From Prescottella defluvii (GTDB lineage Bacteria > Actinomycetota > Actinomycetes > Mycobacteriales > Mycobacteriaceae): a stretch of 64,000 nucleotides of DNA. The notes beneath the pieces are model-generated. The model was not told the DNA's origin and ran no database searches. It worked only from the letters and a program-made list of their open reading frames with translations. The position numbers and the translations under genes were made by a program. Location of the stretch: contig NZ_JPOC01000028.1 in assembly GCF_000738775.1 (NCBI RefSeq), forward strand, positions 172,998-236,997, in the 5' to 3' direction. Positions 25,434-34,047 of the stretch are shown one piece after another. Numbering within the stretch: position 1 is the first letter of the stretch; the number at the start of each line of letters is the position of its first letter.

Positions 25434-25556
25434 TCTACGCCGCCGGTGTTGCCCAGCAAGGTTCGAGTACCCGAAGTAACGTTCGAACGTCAGATGCGAC
25501 TAACCATGAGACAGCGCCGCATCAGCGCCCGCTCGACCGAGACCAGAGGAGACGCC

Positions 25557-25832
25557 TTGTCCGTCCAGACCGACTCGATCGCCGTCCGTGCCGTTGGATC
25601 GCACCGGACAGCCGACGCAGCCGCTCTCGACCGCCTCGAGCAGGAGATTGTCGACCTGGATGCACAGATCCTGGCCGCGGTGCGTCGCCGCACCGATCTC
25701 GCCCGCACCCTCGCTCCGGCCCCCGCCACCGCGCCGCCCGCCGACACCGGGTCACGGTTCGACGAACTGGGCTCGGACGGACCCGCTCTCGTACGCACCC
25801 TGACGCGCCTCGGTTCCGCCGGACAGCGGTAG
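25557..25832 (+). CDS. Chorismate-mutase-like small protein
   Basis: A 91-aa protein resembling the AroQ-type chorismate mutase of mycobacteria (Rv0948c). The N-terminal helix DRLEQEIVDLDAQILAAVRRRTDLARTL is typical, and the end RFDELGSDGPALVRTLTRLG matches the last helix. The connecting part that carries the conserved RLVHSRE-type arginine and glutamate in active enzymes is replaced by an Ala/Pro-rich stretch, so activity is doubtful. I chose the TTG start because AGAGGAGA precedes it by a few bases; in-frame ATG codons lie upstream at 25494 and 25506. It is divergent from marR. Confidence 0.6.
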   Translation: MSVQTDSIAVRAVGSHRTADAAALDRLEQEIVDLDAQILAAVRRRTDLARTLAPAPATAPPADTGSRFDELGSDGPALVRTLTRLGSAGQR

Positions 25833-25854
25833 CCGCGCCTGCGCACCCCATCAC

Positions 25855-25904
25855 CGAAACCGCCTCCACGGCGTGACATCCGTCACGCCGTGGAGGCGGT
25901 TTCG
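25855..25904. terminator. Strong bidirectional terminator
   Basis: A perfect 23-bp stem (25855-25877 with 25882-25904) closes a 4-nt loop and ends in a short T-rich stretch. It separates the convergent chorismate-mutase-like and GntR genes. Confidence 0.92.
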
Positions 25905-25930
25905 TCGTCTGCGGACGACCGTCCGATGCT

Positions 25931-26629
25931 TCAGCGCCAGCCGTGCAGGGCGTGCGCGGTGACGGCGTGCACGGCGCGCTCCTCGACCACGTCCAGAGAC
26001 TCACCGACATGCGCGTGCAGTGCGGCGAGGGCGCTGTCCAACTCGCCGTCGAGAACCTGTTCGACGATCGTCAGGTGCTCGGCGATCGTCGACTCCACCC
26101 GCTCGCGCGTTTGGTAGTCGTGCATCCGCACCAGCCGGATCTGACTGTTCACCGTCGCCAGCGCCCGGGTGAGCGCCGGGTTGCCCGCCGCCGTCGACAG
26201 GTCGAGGTGGAACTGCTGATCCAACTGGACGATGTCACGCGACGGTGCCGGCGGGTCGGCCTTCAGCTCCCGCCACTGCGCGCGCGTCGCCTCGAGCAGC
26301 GGCACGTCGAACTGCAGATCGGCATTCTCGAGGTGCCGGCCGATACCCCGCAGTTCCAGAGTGATCCGCAACTCGTACAGATCCCGAATGCTGCCCAGGT
26401 CGGGGAACGTCGGGTAGTAGCCGTCGTCGCGGCGGGTGACGATCCCGTCCGAGTGCAACCGGACCAACGCCTCCCGCAACGGTGTGCGGGACACCCCGAG
26501 CGCCTCACACAGCCGTCCCTCGACCAGTCGGGCCTGCGCGGGAATGCCCCCGCTCATGATCTGCTCCCGCAACTCCAGGTAGACCTTCTCGCGCAGGCTG
26601 GTGCCCGACGCTCCACCGGAGGTGGTCAT
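25931..26629 (-). CDS. GntR-family regulator with FCD ligand domain
   Basis: A 232-aa regulator. The winged helix is N-terminal (residues about 12-78; EGRLCEALGVSRTPLREALVRL), and an all-helical FCD domain follows. The latter carries metal- and ligand-binding candidates Asp and His in LDQQFHLDLS and the late EHLTIVEQVLDGE. FCD regulators usually respond to small carboxylates. It is last in the operon after the ABC importer genes. A motif shared by the promoters at 29.4 and 31.4 kb is its probable target. Confidence 0.88.
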   Translation of the reverse strand: MTTSGGASGTSLREKVYLELREQIMSGGIPAQARLVEGRLCEALGVSRTPLREALVRLHSDGIVTRRDDGYYPTFPDLGSIRDLYELRITLELRGIGRHLENADLQFDVPLLEATRAQWRELKADPPAPSRDIVQLDQQFHLDLSTAAGNPALTRALATVNSQIRLVRMHDYQTRERVESTIAEHLTIVEQVLDGELDSALAALHAHVGESLDVVEERAVHAVTAHALHGWR

Positions 26630-26650
26630 CGCGATACTCCCTTCGACGGG

Positions 26651-27466
26651 TCAGTGAACCGGCTCGTGCACCATCGCCGCGATGCGGCGTTCGAGATCGT
26701 TGAACGCCACCGACGTGACGTCCCGCTCGTCGCCGAGGTCGATCTCGACGATGTCGCGGATGTGCCCGGGAACCCCGTGCGAGGCACCTCCGGTCATCAC
26801 CACGACGCGGTCCGAGAGGTACACGGCCTCCTCGATGCTGTGCGTGACGAAGATGACGGTGGTGCCCTCCGCGCGCTGGATCCGTGCCAGTTCGTGCTGG
26901 AGGGTCGTACGGGTCAATGCGTCCAGCGCGCCGAACGGCTCGTCCATCAGCATCACCGCCGGGTTGTTGGCGAGGACGCGGGCGATCGCGACGCGCTGCT
27001 GCATGCCGCCGGAGAGCTGATGCGGGTACTGGTCGGCGAAGCGTTCGAGTTGCACCGCCCGGATGTACTTATCGGCCTGCGCCGTCGACTCGGCGCGGCC
27101 GAGCCCGCGTTGACGCGGACCGTAGGCGACGTTCTCACGCACCGACATCCACGGGAACAGACCGTAGTCCTGGAACACCACACCGCGGTCCGGGCCCGGC
27201 CCCTGGACCGGGGTACCCCCCACCAGGAGCTCTCCCCCACTGTGTGATTCGAATCCGGCGAGCATGCGCAGAAGCGTGCTCTTGCCGCATCCGCTGGCGC
27301 CGACGAGACAGACGAACTCGCCCGATGCGATGGTCAGGTCGACACCGGCCACCGCCTGGACGGCGGTGGGCCCCTCCCCGTACCGCTTGGCGAGGTCGCG
27401 GATGACGATGTCTGCGGCCGAGTTCGACGTGGCACCGGCCGGCGCCGTGGCGACTGGATATGACAT
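26651..27466 (-). CDS. ABC importer ATPase (NitT/TauT/SsuB type)
   Basis: A 271-aa ATPase of a nitrate/sulfonate/taurine-type importer. It has Walker A GASGCGKST, the Q-loop VFQDYGLFPW, the signature LSGGMQQR, Walker B VMLMDEPFGALD and the switch FVTHSIEEAV. It pairs with the permease and lipoprotein encoded upstream. An AAAGG site precedes the ATG. The nearby allophanate hydrolase suggests uptake of a nitrogen compound. Confidence 0.88.
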   Translation of the reverse strand: MSYPVATAPAGATSNSAADIVIRDLAKRYGEGPTAVQAVAGVDLTIASGEFVCLVGASGCGKSTLLRMLAGFESHSGGELLVGGTPVQGPGPDRGVVFQDYGLFPWMSVRENVAYGPRQRGLGRAESTAQADKYIRAVQLERFADQYPHQLSGGMQQRVAIARVLANNPAVMLMDEPFGALDALTRTTLQHELARIQRAEGTTVIFVTHSIEEAVYLSDRVVVMTGGASHGVPGHIRDIVEIDLGDERDVTSVAFNDLERRIAAMVHEPVH

Positions 27467-27501
27467 GGGATGGCCTTTCGTCGAGAGAAGAATGTTGCGG
27501 G

Positions 27502-28398
27502 TCAGGACAGCCCGGGTCGGCCACGCGTCGCGACGCGCAGGAGTCCGCCCATCAGCCGATCGGTGGCGAAGCCCGCGAGTCCGATGAAGACCATGCCGGC
27601 GATGATCAGGTCGGTGCGACTCATGTCGCGTGCCTGGGTGATCAACGCTCCCAGTCCGGTCGAGATGCCGACGGTCTCACCGACCACCAGCACCACCCAC
27701 GACAGGCCCAGCGCGATCCGCAGTCCGCTGGTGATGCTCTGCATCGCGCTGGGGATGACGATCTTGTAGAGCGTCTTGGCCTTGGGCGTGCCGAGCATTG
27801 CAGCCGCCTCGAGCAAGCGCGGAGGCACCTGGGCAACACCGACGGTGGTGTTGAGCAGGATCGGGAAGAACGCCGCGACGAAGATCAGGAAGATCGTGGA
27901 CCGGTCGCCGTAGCCGATGATCAGCAGGGTCAGCGGCGCCCACGCGGTCACCGGAATGGGCCGGACGAGATTGACGGTCGTCTCGAGTGCCCGTCGCACC
28001 GGACCGAACCGGCCCATGAGAACACCGAGCGGAATCGCCAGGGCGGCCGCGAGCAGGAAGCCGTTCAGCACTCGCAGCGTACTGGCCGCGAGATGCCTCC
28101 ACAGCGACCCGCTGTAGGCATCGTCGTGAACTCCTCCGACCGCGACGTCCCACATCCGCCCGGCCACCTCACCGGGCGGAGGCAGGTACTGCATCTGGAT
28201 GCCCAGCGGCAGCGTCCATCCGAAGCGGACGCCCACGCTCCAGAAGCCGGCGAGCAGGATCAGTGCCGGAAATCCGTACAGCACTGCGGCTTTCTTCTTC
28301 AGTGCAGCGATCGGGGCAGAAGTTGTGGCCACGGTGACTCCTCGAACTGGTGGCGGAACGGCAGGTTCAGGGGCGCTCGCAGGCGACCGGTCACGCAT
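27502..28398 (-). CDS. ABC importer permease (NitT/TauT type)
   Basis: A 298-aa membrane permease with about six hydrophobic segments. The EAA-type loop is LEAAAMLGTPKAKTLYKIVIPSAM (about residues 195-218). ATG 28398 overlaps the binding-protein stop by 8 bp. A GTG at 28332 with a GAGGAG site five bases upstream is an equally good start and would remove a Pro-rich leader of 22 residues. Confidence 0.85.
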   Translation of the reverse strand: MRDRSPASAPEPAVPPPVRGVTVATTSAPIAALKKKAAVLYGFPALILLAGFWSVGVRFGWTLPLGIQMQYLPPPGEVAGRMWDVAVGGVHDDAYSGSLWRHLAASTLRVLNGFLLAAALAIPLGVLMGRFGPVRRALETTVNLVRPIPVTAWAPLTLLIIGYGDRSTIFLIFVAAFFPILLNTTVGVAQVPPRLLEAAAMLGTPKAKTLYKIVIPSAMQSITSGLRIALGLSWVVLVVGETVGISTGLGALITQARDMSRTDLIIAGMVFIGLAGFATDRLMGGLLRVATRGRPGLS

Positions 28399-29380
28399 GA
28401 GCGGACGCGGTCAGGAACGAGTCGTCGACGAATGCGGCGAGGTCGGGTTCGACCGGGATCTGCCCGAGCGCGACCATCTGACGGGTCAGTGCACCCACCT
28501 GGCTGCGGTAGTCGGCGGACAGGTCTGCACGCGGCCAGATGTTCGCGATCGCGGTCGCGGCAACATCGGGGTCCAGGCCGAACTCGTCCACCACACCGCG
28601 GTGCCAGGCGTCGCGGTCACCGTCCATGAAGGCCGCGGTCTGCAGGTGCACGTCGACCATCGACTGCACCAACCCGGGCTGTGTGTCAATCGTGCGCTGA
28701 GTGGTCGCCAGTCCGATGTTCACTCGCCCCACCGGGGTGTCGTACGGCGAGATCAGACTGTGCGCGCCGGCCTCGATGGCCGTTGCCGGCCCCAGTTCCG
28801 CGGATGCGAACGCCGAGATCTGTCCGGTGGCAAGAGCATTCGCCATGTCCGAGAACGGAAGGTTGACCAACTGGACGTCACGAGCCGGGTCGAGACCCTG
28901 CCGCGCGAGCGTGAGCCGCAGCAGGATCTCCTGCGACGAACCGAGCGGGAATCCCACCTTCTGCCCACGCAGCTCGTCCACGGAGTCGATACCCGGCGCC
29001 GCGACGATGCCGGTGCCCCCGTCCGCCGCCGATGCGATCAGTCGAATGTCCTGCCCGGCAGCCGATCCCGCGAGGAACGCGGGCACACCGGCGACACCGA
29101 AGTCGATCGCGCCGCTCACGAGCGCATTCTTGATGTCGGGCGAACTGTCGAATACGACCACGTCGACGGCAGTGCCCGCAGGCGCGAACCGCTCGTAGAA
29201 GAAGGGATGGAACAGGTGAGGTTGACCGCGGAGCGTGCCGACCTTGACCACCTGCGTGCTGTCACCGCCGCCGGCGGGTCGCGCCGCGAACGTGGAGTCG
29301 ATGCTGCTGCATGCGCTCGTCGACAGTATCGCGAGTACGAAGGCGATGACTGCGAGCCACCTCATGGGACTACGGGGCAT
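28391..29380 (-). CDS. Substrate-binding lipoprotein of NitT/TauT-type ABC importer
   Basis: A 329-aa lipoprotein with lipobox TSAC (Cys about 23). The fold resembles SsuA/TauA: VVKVGTLRGQPHLFHPFFYERF, an internal DIKNALVSGAIDFGVAGVPAFLAG, and GQKVGFPLGSS. Start ATG 29380 has an AGGAG site. It is first in the importer-GntR operon, behind a promoter carrying a motif also found before the allophanate hydrolase gene. The ligand is unknown; a urea-, biuret- or guanidine-like compound would fit the neighbour. Confidence 0.85.
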   Translation of the reverse strand: MPRSPMRWLAVIAFVLAILSTSACSSIDSTFAARPAGGGDSTQVVKVGTLRGQPHLFHPFFYERFAPAGTAVDVVVFDSSPDIKNALVSGAIDFGVAGVPAFLAGSAAGQDIRLIASAADGGTGIVAAPGIDSVDELRGQKVGFPLGSSQEILLRLTLARQGLDPARDVQLVNLPFSDMANALATGQISAFASAELGPATAIEAGAHSLISPYDTPVGRVNIGLATTQRTIDTQPGLVQSMVDVHLQTAAFMDGDRDAWHRGVVDEFGLDPDVAATAIANIWPRADLSADYRSQVGALTRQMVALGQIPVEPDLAAFVDDSFLTASAHA

Positions 29381-29426
29381 GGGGTTCTCCTGGGGTCGAG
29401 ATGTCGAAAAGTACTGCGCCGAGTCG

Positions 29427-29444
29427 GTATACAGCGCCGTATCC
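29427..29444. promoter_or_regulatory. GTAT motif, copy 1 (probable GntR operator)
   Basis: GTATACAGCGCCGTATCC. Together with the site at 31358-31375 it gives GTATNCAGCGNCGTATNC, matching at 15 of 18 positions. It lies 46 bp upstream of the binding-lipoprotein start. GTATAC-type cores are common in FCD-GntR operators. Confidence 0.45.
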
Positions 29445-29488
29445 GCTCCCCCATACTGTTTCGCGAGGCGTTTACATCCGATGGTCGC

Positions 29489-29504
29489 CACTGTGATCGC
29501 AGTG
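29489..29504. promoter_or_regulatory. CACTG-N6-CAGTG dyad upstream of importer operon
   Basis: CACTGTGATCGCAGTG is an almost perfect 16-bp palindrome centred on GATC. It lies 108 bp upstream of the lipoprotein start in the 204-bp gap that also holds GTAT motif copy 1. The factor is unknown. Confidence 0.35.
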
Positions 29505-29584
29505 TTAACGAATCGGCCCCCGCCGCACCGTCCGTAACACGCCCGTCACGTCGACACCGTCAGCAGCGTCGTGTCACACGGTCG

Positions 29585-31312
29585 TCAGGCGGGAACGCCA
29601 CCGAGAAAGGCACGCCAGCCGCCGAACTCGGTGATGTCCACCCCGGCGGCGGCAGCTGCGGGCGTGCAGGTGAATCCGACCGCGACGGTCCCGTCGGCGA
29701 GGGCCATCGACGTCAACGCCATCGGGGCGGGCAGCGCAGCGAGGAAGGAACCGAGCCCGGCCGCCGAGATCCGATACAGCTCACCGGGAAGCGAGCGACC
29801 CGAGCCGTCCGGCGCGTGCACCAGACCCGGCTTGGGCGGTACCGAATCGAGCCGCACCATCAGATAGTCCGCGGTGGTCGAGACGGATCGTTCGAACCGC
29901 GCCCCCAACGCCTCGAGTTGACGATGCAGTGGCTGACCTCGCAGATGAGCGCCGAAGACCGCGAGCCCGATTCCCTCCTCCGGCGCCAGCTCCGACGTCT
30001 CGACGCCCTGGACGCGGGCCGCCACGTCCAATGCCACCTGGTCGCCGAATGCCGGGGCCACGGTCATCACCCCGAACGATTCTCCGGGTTCGCTGTCGGT
30101 GGGGACCGCGACGGAGGCCAGGTCGAGCAGGTTGCAAAAGTTCGTGAAGGTGCCCAGGCGCCGGTTGATGTCCACCGGCTCCGCGAGCACGTCGGCGATC
30201 AGTGGGTGCTCGGTGGCGGTCGGCAACAGCAGGACGTCGACGTCCGCGAACAGCCGCGTCGCATGATGCTTCGCGGCCACGAGAGTGCCCATGTCGCGGA
30301 CGAATTCGTGGGCCGGCTTCGACTCCGATGCCCGGACGATCGCAGCGACGGTCGGGTCCAGGGCGGCATCGGGGTGCGCGGCGACGAACCCACCCACCGC
30401 GTCGAAGCGCTCGGCGACCAGGGCGCCGTCGTAGAGCAGCGTCGCGGCCTCGAGCATCGGCGCGATGTCCACCCGCACGATCTCCAGGTCGGCTTGCTCC
30501 GCGCGCACGACGGCCGCCGCGAAGCTGCGCCGGTAGGTCTCGGAGAGAGAGTCCAACTGCTCGTCGACCGGTATCCCGACCCGCGCCCGCGCCGGTGCGG
30601 ACAGCGGTACGTCCGCCGGCCAGCTGCGGCTGCGCGGGTCGTCCGCGTCCGGCCCGATCATGATCGACATCGCGCGTCCCGCGAGCGACACGGTGGGCGC
30701 AAGGACTGTGACGCAGTCGAAGTCGGCGCACGCCGGCACGACGCCGACGGTCGGCACCAGCCCGAGGGTCGGCTTGATGCCCACGACACCGTTGAACGCT
30801 GCCGGCACGCGGCCCGAACCCGCCGTGTCCGTGCCGAGCGCGAAATCGACCAGCCCCAGCCCCACCGCCGCGCCGGACCCCGAACTCGACCCACCCGACA
30901 CACGGTCCGGATGGGTCGCCGAGCGCACCACACCGTAGGGGCTGCGGGTTCCGACGAGTCCCGTCGCGAACTGGTCCAGGTTGGTCTTGCCGAGGACCAC
31001 CGCACCGGCACGCTGCAACCGTGACACGGCAGGCGCCGACACCTGCGAAACGTAGGCGAACTCGGGGCAGGCCGCGGTGGTCGGCAGGCCGACGACATCG
31101 ATGTTGTCCTTCACGCCGAACACCGTTCCCGCCAAAGGCAGTTCCTCACCCGCCGCGAGCCTGCGCTCCACGTCGACCGCGTCGGCCAGGACGTCGGACT
31201 CCGAGCGCAGCGCGATCCAGATCTCCGGCCGCGCACACTCGTCGATGCGCGCGAAAGCCTCCCTCACGCGGCCGGTGGGGGTGGTGTCGGTGCTGATGGA
31301 GGGTTTCGTCAT
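29585..31312 (-). CDS. atzF: Allophanate hydrolase (AtzF type)
   Basis: A 575-aa amidase-signature enzyme that splits allophanate to ammonia and CO2. The Ser-cisSer-Lys triad is visible: Lys68 (GVKDN), Ser142 (GGSSSGSG) and Ser166 (TDTAGSG), with the same spacing as in AtzF. The C-terminal domain (GQPLHRQLEALGARF ... LPGELYRISAAGLGSFLA ... DITEFGGWRAFL) is specific to allophanate hydrolases and absent from ordinary amidases. No urea carboxylase, guanidine carboxylase or biuret hydrolase is encoded in the window, so its allophanate source is elsewhere or enters by another route. Co-regulation with the ABC importer is suggested by a shared motif. Confidence 0.92.
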   Translation of the reverse strand: MTKPSISTDTTPTGRVREAFARIDECARPEIWIALRSESDVLADAVDVERRLAAGEELPLAGTVFGVKDNIDVVGLPTTAACPEFAYVSQVSAPAVSRLQRAGAVVLGKTNLDQFATGLVGTRSPYGVVRSATHPDRVSGGSSSGSGAAVGLGLVDFALGTDTAGSGRVPAAFNGVVGIKPTLGLVPTVGVVPACADFDCVTVLAPTVSLAGRAMSIMIGPDADDPRSRSWPADVPLSAPARARVGIPVDEQLDSLSETYRRSFAAAVVRAEQADLEIVRVDIAPMLEAATLLYDGALVAERFDAVGGFVAAHPDAALDPTVAAIVRASESKPAHEFVRDMGTLVAAKHHATRLFADVDVLLLPTATEHPLIADVLAEPVDINRRLGTFTNFCNLLDLASVAVPTDSEPGESFGVMTVAPAFGDQVALDVAARVQGVETSELAPEEGIGLAVFGAHLRGQPLHRQLEALGARFERSVSTTADYLMVRLDSVPPKPGLVHAPDGSGRSLPGELYRISAAGLGSFLAALPAPMALTSMALADGTVAVGFTCTPAAAAAGVDITEFGGWRAFLGGVPA

Positions 31313-31357
31313 CGTCGGCCGCCTTCTCGCGTGGACCGCCGATGACGGTCCAACCGT

Positions 31358-31375
31358 GTATACGTCGCTGAATAC
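31358..31375. promoter_or_regulatory. GTAT motif, copy 2 (probable GntR operator)
   Basis: On the minus strand GTATTCAGCGACGTATAC, the partner of the motif at 29427-29444. It lies 45 bp upstream of the allophanate hydrolase start, almost the same distance as copy 1 from its gene. A TTACATCCG block is also found beyond the motif in both promoters (29472-29480 and 31392-31400). A further perfect dyad, ACGTGA-CGA-TCACGT, is at 31410-31424. Confidence 0.45.
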
Positions 31376-31455
31376 GCTAGGCAGGCTGCTGTTACATCCG
31401 CACTACCCGACGTGACGATCACGTATCCACCCGACGTCGCCGGCCGAGCCTGCCG

Positions 31456-32610
31456 TCAGTCGAGGCCGAGGGCCCGCTCGAGCGTCGGCCACGACTTGGG
31501 CAACTGGTCGCGCCAGTACTCCCAGGCGTGGACGCCCGTGCCCTCGTAGTCGACGGTCACCGGGATCTTCAACTGGTCCAGTCGCTTCTCCAGGATCCGG
31601 GTGCACACGTTGGAGGCACCCTCGATGACCCCACCCAGGAGCAGGCGACGGGCGTCGTCGCTCCCCTCCTCGTGTGTGCCGGGCAGGCCCGTCGCCACCG
31701 ACAGGTAGATCGCCTTGCCTCGGAGGTTCTCCGCGTGGCGCACGGTGTCGTGCGAGCGCCATTCCGGGCCCGACGGATCGGCCCACATGTTGGCGGGATC
31801 GCCGCTCCGTGACGTGACGGTCGTCTGGACCACGAGACGGCCGAGGGGATCACTCGTGGAGTAGCACCCGCTGAACGCCGCGACACCGCGGTACAGGTCC
31901 GGGTGTCGGTGGGCCAGCATCATCGCCGACTGCGCGCCCATCGAGTTTCCGGCGATCGCGTTGACGCCGTCGGTCTCCAGTTCCGCGTCGATCAGTGGCG
32001 GCAGCTCCTCGGCGATGAAGGACTCCCACATGTTCAGCCCGAGTTCGGGGTCGACCCGATCCCAGTCGACGTACATGCTGCCCTGACCACCGTTGAGCAG
32101 CACGACGTTGACGTTCTTGTCCTCGAAGAACGCGGGCGCGGCGCCGAGGCTCGCCTTCATCCACCCGCTGCTGTTGTTGCGCGCGCCCGCACCGTCGAGC
32201 ATGTACAGGACGGGCCGTGGCACCGACCGGTCCTTCGGCAGCAGCACGTCCACCGTGACCTCCCGGCGCAGGGCAGGCGAGGCGACCGTGTACTGGACCG
32301 CCTGCTCCGACACCTGCTTCACTCCGGTGATCGCGGCCGTGGTGATGTCGTCCCGCGTCGGCGGAACCGGCCCCGGATCCTCCCTGAACGACTCCGGTAT
32401 CGACGACCCCGGTCCCACGCTCCCCGCGCCGGCACTACCGGAACTACCGGACCCGATGCTGCCGAGGCTGGCGGTCGCCGGTACCGCGGTCGCGGTTCCG
32501 GTGGCGATCACCATCGATGCTGCGACCGCCCCGAGACCGACGACCCGCCGCCCCCACCCACGCCGCAACCGATCGTGCCTTCCACCGTGTCGATCCTGAT
32601 CGAATCGCAT
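31456..32610 (-). CDS. Antigen-85-like mycolyltransferase / esterase family
   Basis: A 384-aa exported alpha/beta-hydrolase that transfers mycolic acids to trehalose or arabinogalactan in the cell envelope. The signal region is residues about 20-45, followed by a Gly/Ser-rich linker to about 72. The nucleophile Ser223 is in IAGNSMGAQSA; a late His (GVHAWEYWRDQLP) completes the site. A ribosome site GGAGG precedes ATG 32610. Its presence supports a mycolic-acid actinobacterium. It is transcribed alone or ahead of the allophanate gene, 143 bp away. Confidence 0.87.
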   Translation of the reverse strand: MRFDQDRHGGRHDRLRRGWGRRVVGLGAVAASMVIATGTATAVPATASLGSIGSGSSGSAGAGSVGPGSSIPESFREDPGPVPPTRDDITTAAITGVKQVSEQAVQYTVASPALRREVTVDVLLPKDRSVPRPVLYMLDGAGARNNSSGWMKASLGAAPAFFEDKNVNVVLLNGGQGSMYVDWDRVDPELGLNMWESFIAEELPPLIDAELETDGVNAIAGNSMGAQSAMMLAHRHPDLYRGVAAFSGCYSTSDPLGRLVVQTTVTSRSGDPANMWADPSGPEWRSHDTVRHAENLRGKAIYLSVATGLPGTHEEGSDDARRLLLGGVIEGASNVCTRILEKRLDQLKIPVTVDYEGTGVHAWEYWRDQLPKSWPTLERALGLD

Positions 32611-32809
32611 CCCGCTACCTCCGTGACGTGTGTGTACCGCTGGGGAGGCTAGTGCGTGAACCCGTCAAACCGAACATTCGTTTCGGTTGCGGTCTTCCCG
32701 ACCGGTCACCTGTTCCGGACGCCGACGGCAGGCGCGATACCGTATCGGTACCACGCAGGTCCGGCCGACACGCCCGGCCCGGGTGGCACGACGTGAAGCA
32801 GGGGGTCCA

Positions 32810-33934
32810 GTGTCCGAGTCCGCAGACAGGTCCGCCGCCGGTGATTTCGACCGTGAAGTCGCCGGGGCGTGGGCTGTCTTCCGTTCGTCACTCGCCGACC
32901 GGATCGCCGCGATCTCGTCGGACGATCAGGTGATCCTCGAGACGGTGTGCGACACCGACGAAGCCGACGGCCGCGTGCCGTTCCTGCAGTTCACCGCAGG
33001 CGCCGGACCCGACGGCACCGTCGTCCGCTGCGAACTTCCGGCCGACGTCCACCTGCCGCCACGTCGGCGACTGACCCCAGCCGAGGAATCCCGACTGCTG
33101 GCGCAGGGATGGGCGCGCCCCGTGTCCCCCGAGGGGGATCCCGAACTCGACATGGGCGACGTGCCCGCGCTCGTCGTCGAGAAGACGACGCGGTGGGCCG
33201 ACCAGCTCGCCTCCATGGCGGTGTCGATGCTCCGCGAGACCTGGGACGTACCCCATCCCGCTTTCCTCGTCCTGCACCACCTTGGGGACGATGCCGAACC
33301 GGCGGCGGATCCGGCCGTCACCCCGGTGCGGACACCGCTGGACCGGCACGTATCGATCCGCCCTCGCGACACCGCCCACCTGCGCGAGGCGATCGCCCAC
33401 ACCCTGACCGACATCTACGGACAGGCCCCGGAACTGGACGCGGACGGTGACGTGGTCCTGCGCTTCGGTTCTGCGCTCGCCCTCGTCATCGCCAACGAGA
33501 GCACTCCCGAAGTGCAGTTGTGGGCGCCCCTGGTCCGGGACATCAGCGGCCGCACCCGGGCATCGGAACTCATCACCGACCTCAATCGGCGCTGGCCGTA
33601 TCTCCGCTTCGCCCTCTTCGAGGATCGACTGCGCGTCATGATCGACATGCTCGCCGACCCGTTCGTCCCACAGCACCTCGCCGACATGGTCGAGCACCTG
33701 TCGGACTTCCTCGGAGGCGTCGACGAGGAGTTCGCGAACCACTTCGGCGGAGTGCTCCACTTCCCGGCCGCCGAACCGGCCACCGCACCCGAGACGACTC
33801 CGACCGCCGACACGGTCCCGGACGCCTTCGTCCCGGAACCCGAGCCCGCGAACCCGCCGGAACAGATGGACCAGATGGAGCTGTTCGACGACCCGGTCCA
33901 GCCCTCACTGTTCGACGACCTCGACGACCAGTAG
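32810..33934 (+). CDS. YbjN / type-III-chaperone-like (TY-Chap) domain protein
   Basis: A 374-aa cytoplasmic protein. An N-terminal domain of about 110 residues (FLQFTAGAGPDGTVVRCELP ... LLAQGWARP) and a domain at about 190-310 (DRHVSIRPRDTAHLREAIAHTL ... FALFEDRLRVMIDMLADPF) resemble the actinobacterial CesT/YbjN peptide-binding chaperone domains often found near secretion or toxin genes. The C-terminus is an acidic Pro/Glu/Asp tail ending DLDDQ. GTG 32810 has an AGGGGG site. No toxin or secretion gene is adjacent, so its role is unclear. Confidence 0.65.
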   Translation: MSESADRSAAGDFDREVAGAWAVFRSSLADRIAAISSDDQVILETVCDTDEADGRVPFLQFTAGAGPDGTVVRCELPADVHLPPRRRLTPAEESRLLAQGWARPVSPEGDPELDMGDVPALVVEKTTRWADQLASMAVSMLRETWDVPHPAFLVLHHLGDDAEPAADPAVTPVRTPLDRHVSIRPRDTAHLREAIAHTLTDIYGQAPELDADGDVVLRFGSALALVIANESTPEVQLWAPLVRDISGRTRASELITDLNRRWPYLRFALFEDRLRVMIDMLADPFVPQHLADMVEHLSDFLGGVDEEFANHFGGVLHFPAAEPATAPETTPTADTVPDAFVPEPEPANPPEQMDQMELFDDPVQPSLFDDLDDQ

Positions 33935-33985
33935 CGCCGCGCCGCCGTCAGGCCCCGGGCAGTTTCGTCGCGCGCGCGAACTGAC

Positions 33986-34015
33986 CTCCCGCGCGCGCGA
34001 TTGCGCGTGCGGGAG
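33986..34015. terminator. Bidirectional terminator hairpin
   Basis: CTCCCGCGCGCGC (33986-33998) pairs with GCGCGTGCGGGAG (34003-34015) with one G-T pair and a 4-nt loop, between two convergent genes. Confidence 0.75.
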
Positions 34016-34047
34016 ACCAAGTTGCGCGCGGGACGGACCCTCGACCG

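Noticed and set aside
29461..29500. A possible GlnR box before the importer operon (GTAAAC ... GAAAC on the minus strand).
   Set aside because: The spacing between half-sites is one base off the usual a-site/b-site arrangement, and the second promoter has only one good half-site.
28199..31024. A 941-codon plus-strand open frame across the importer and allophanate hydrolase genes.
   Set aside because: Arg/His/Gln-rich antisense shadow; the minus strand has clear lipoprotein and AtzF motifs.
33961..34015. GCGCGC-rich stretch as a possible Z-DNA or simple-repeat element.
   Set aside because: It is explained better by the stem of a bidirectional terminator.
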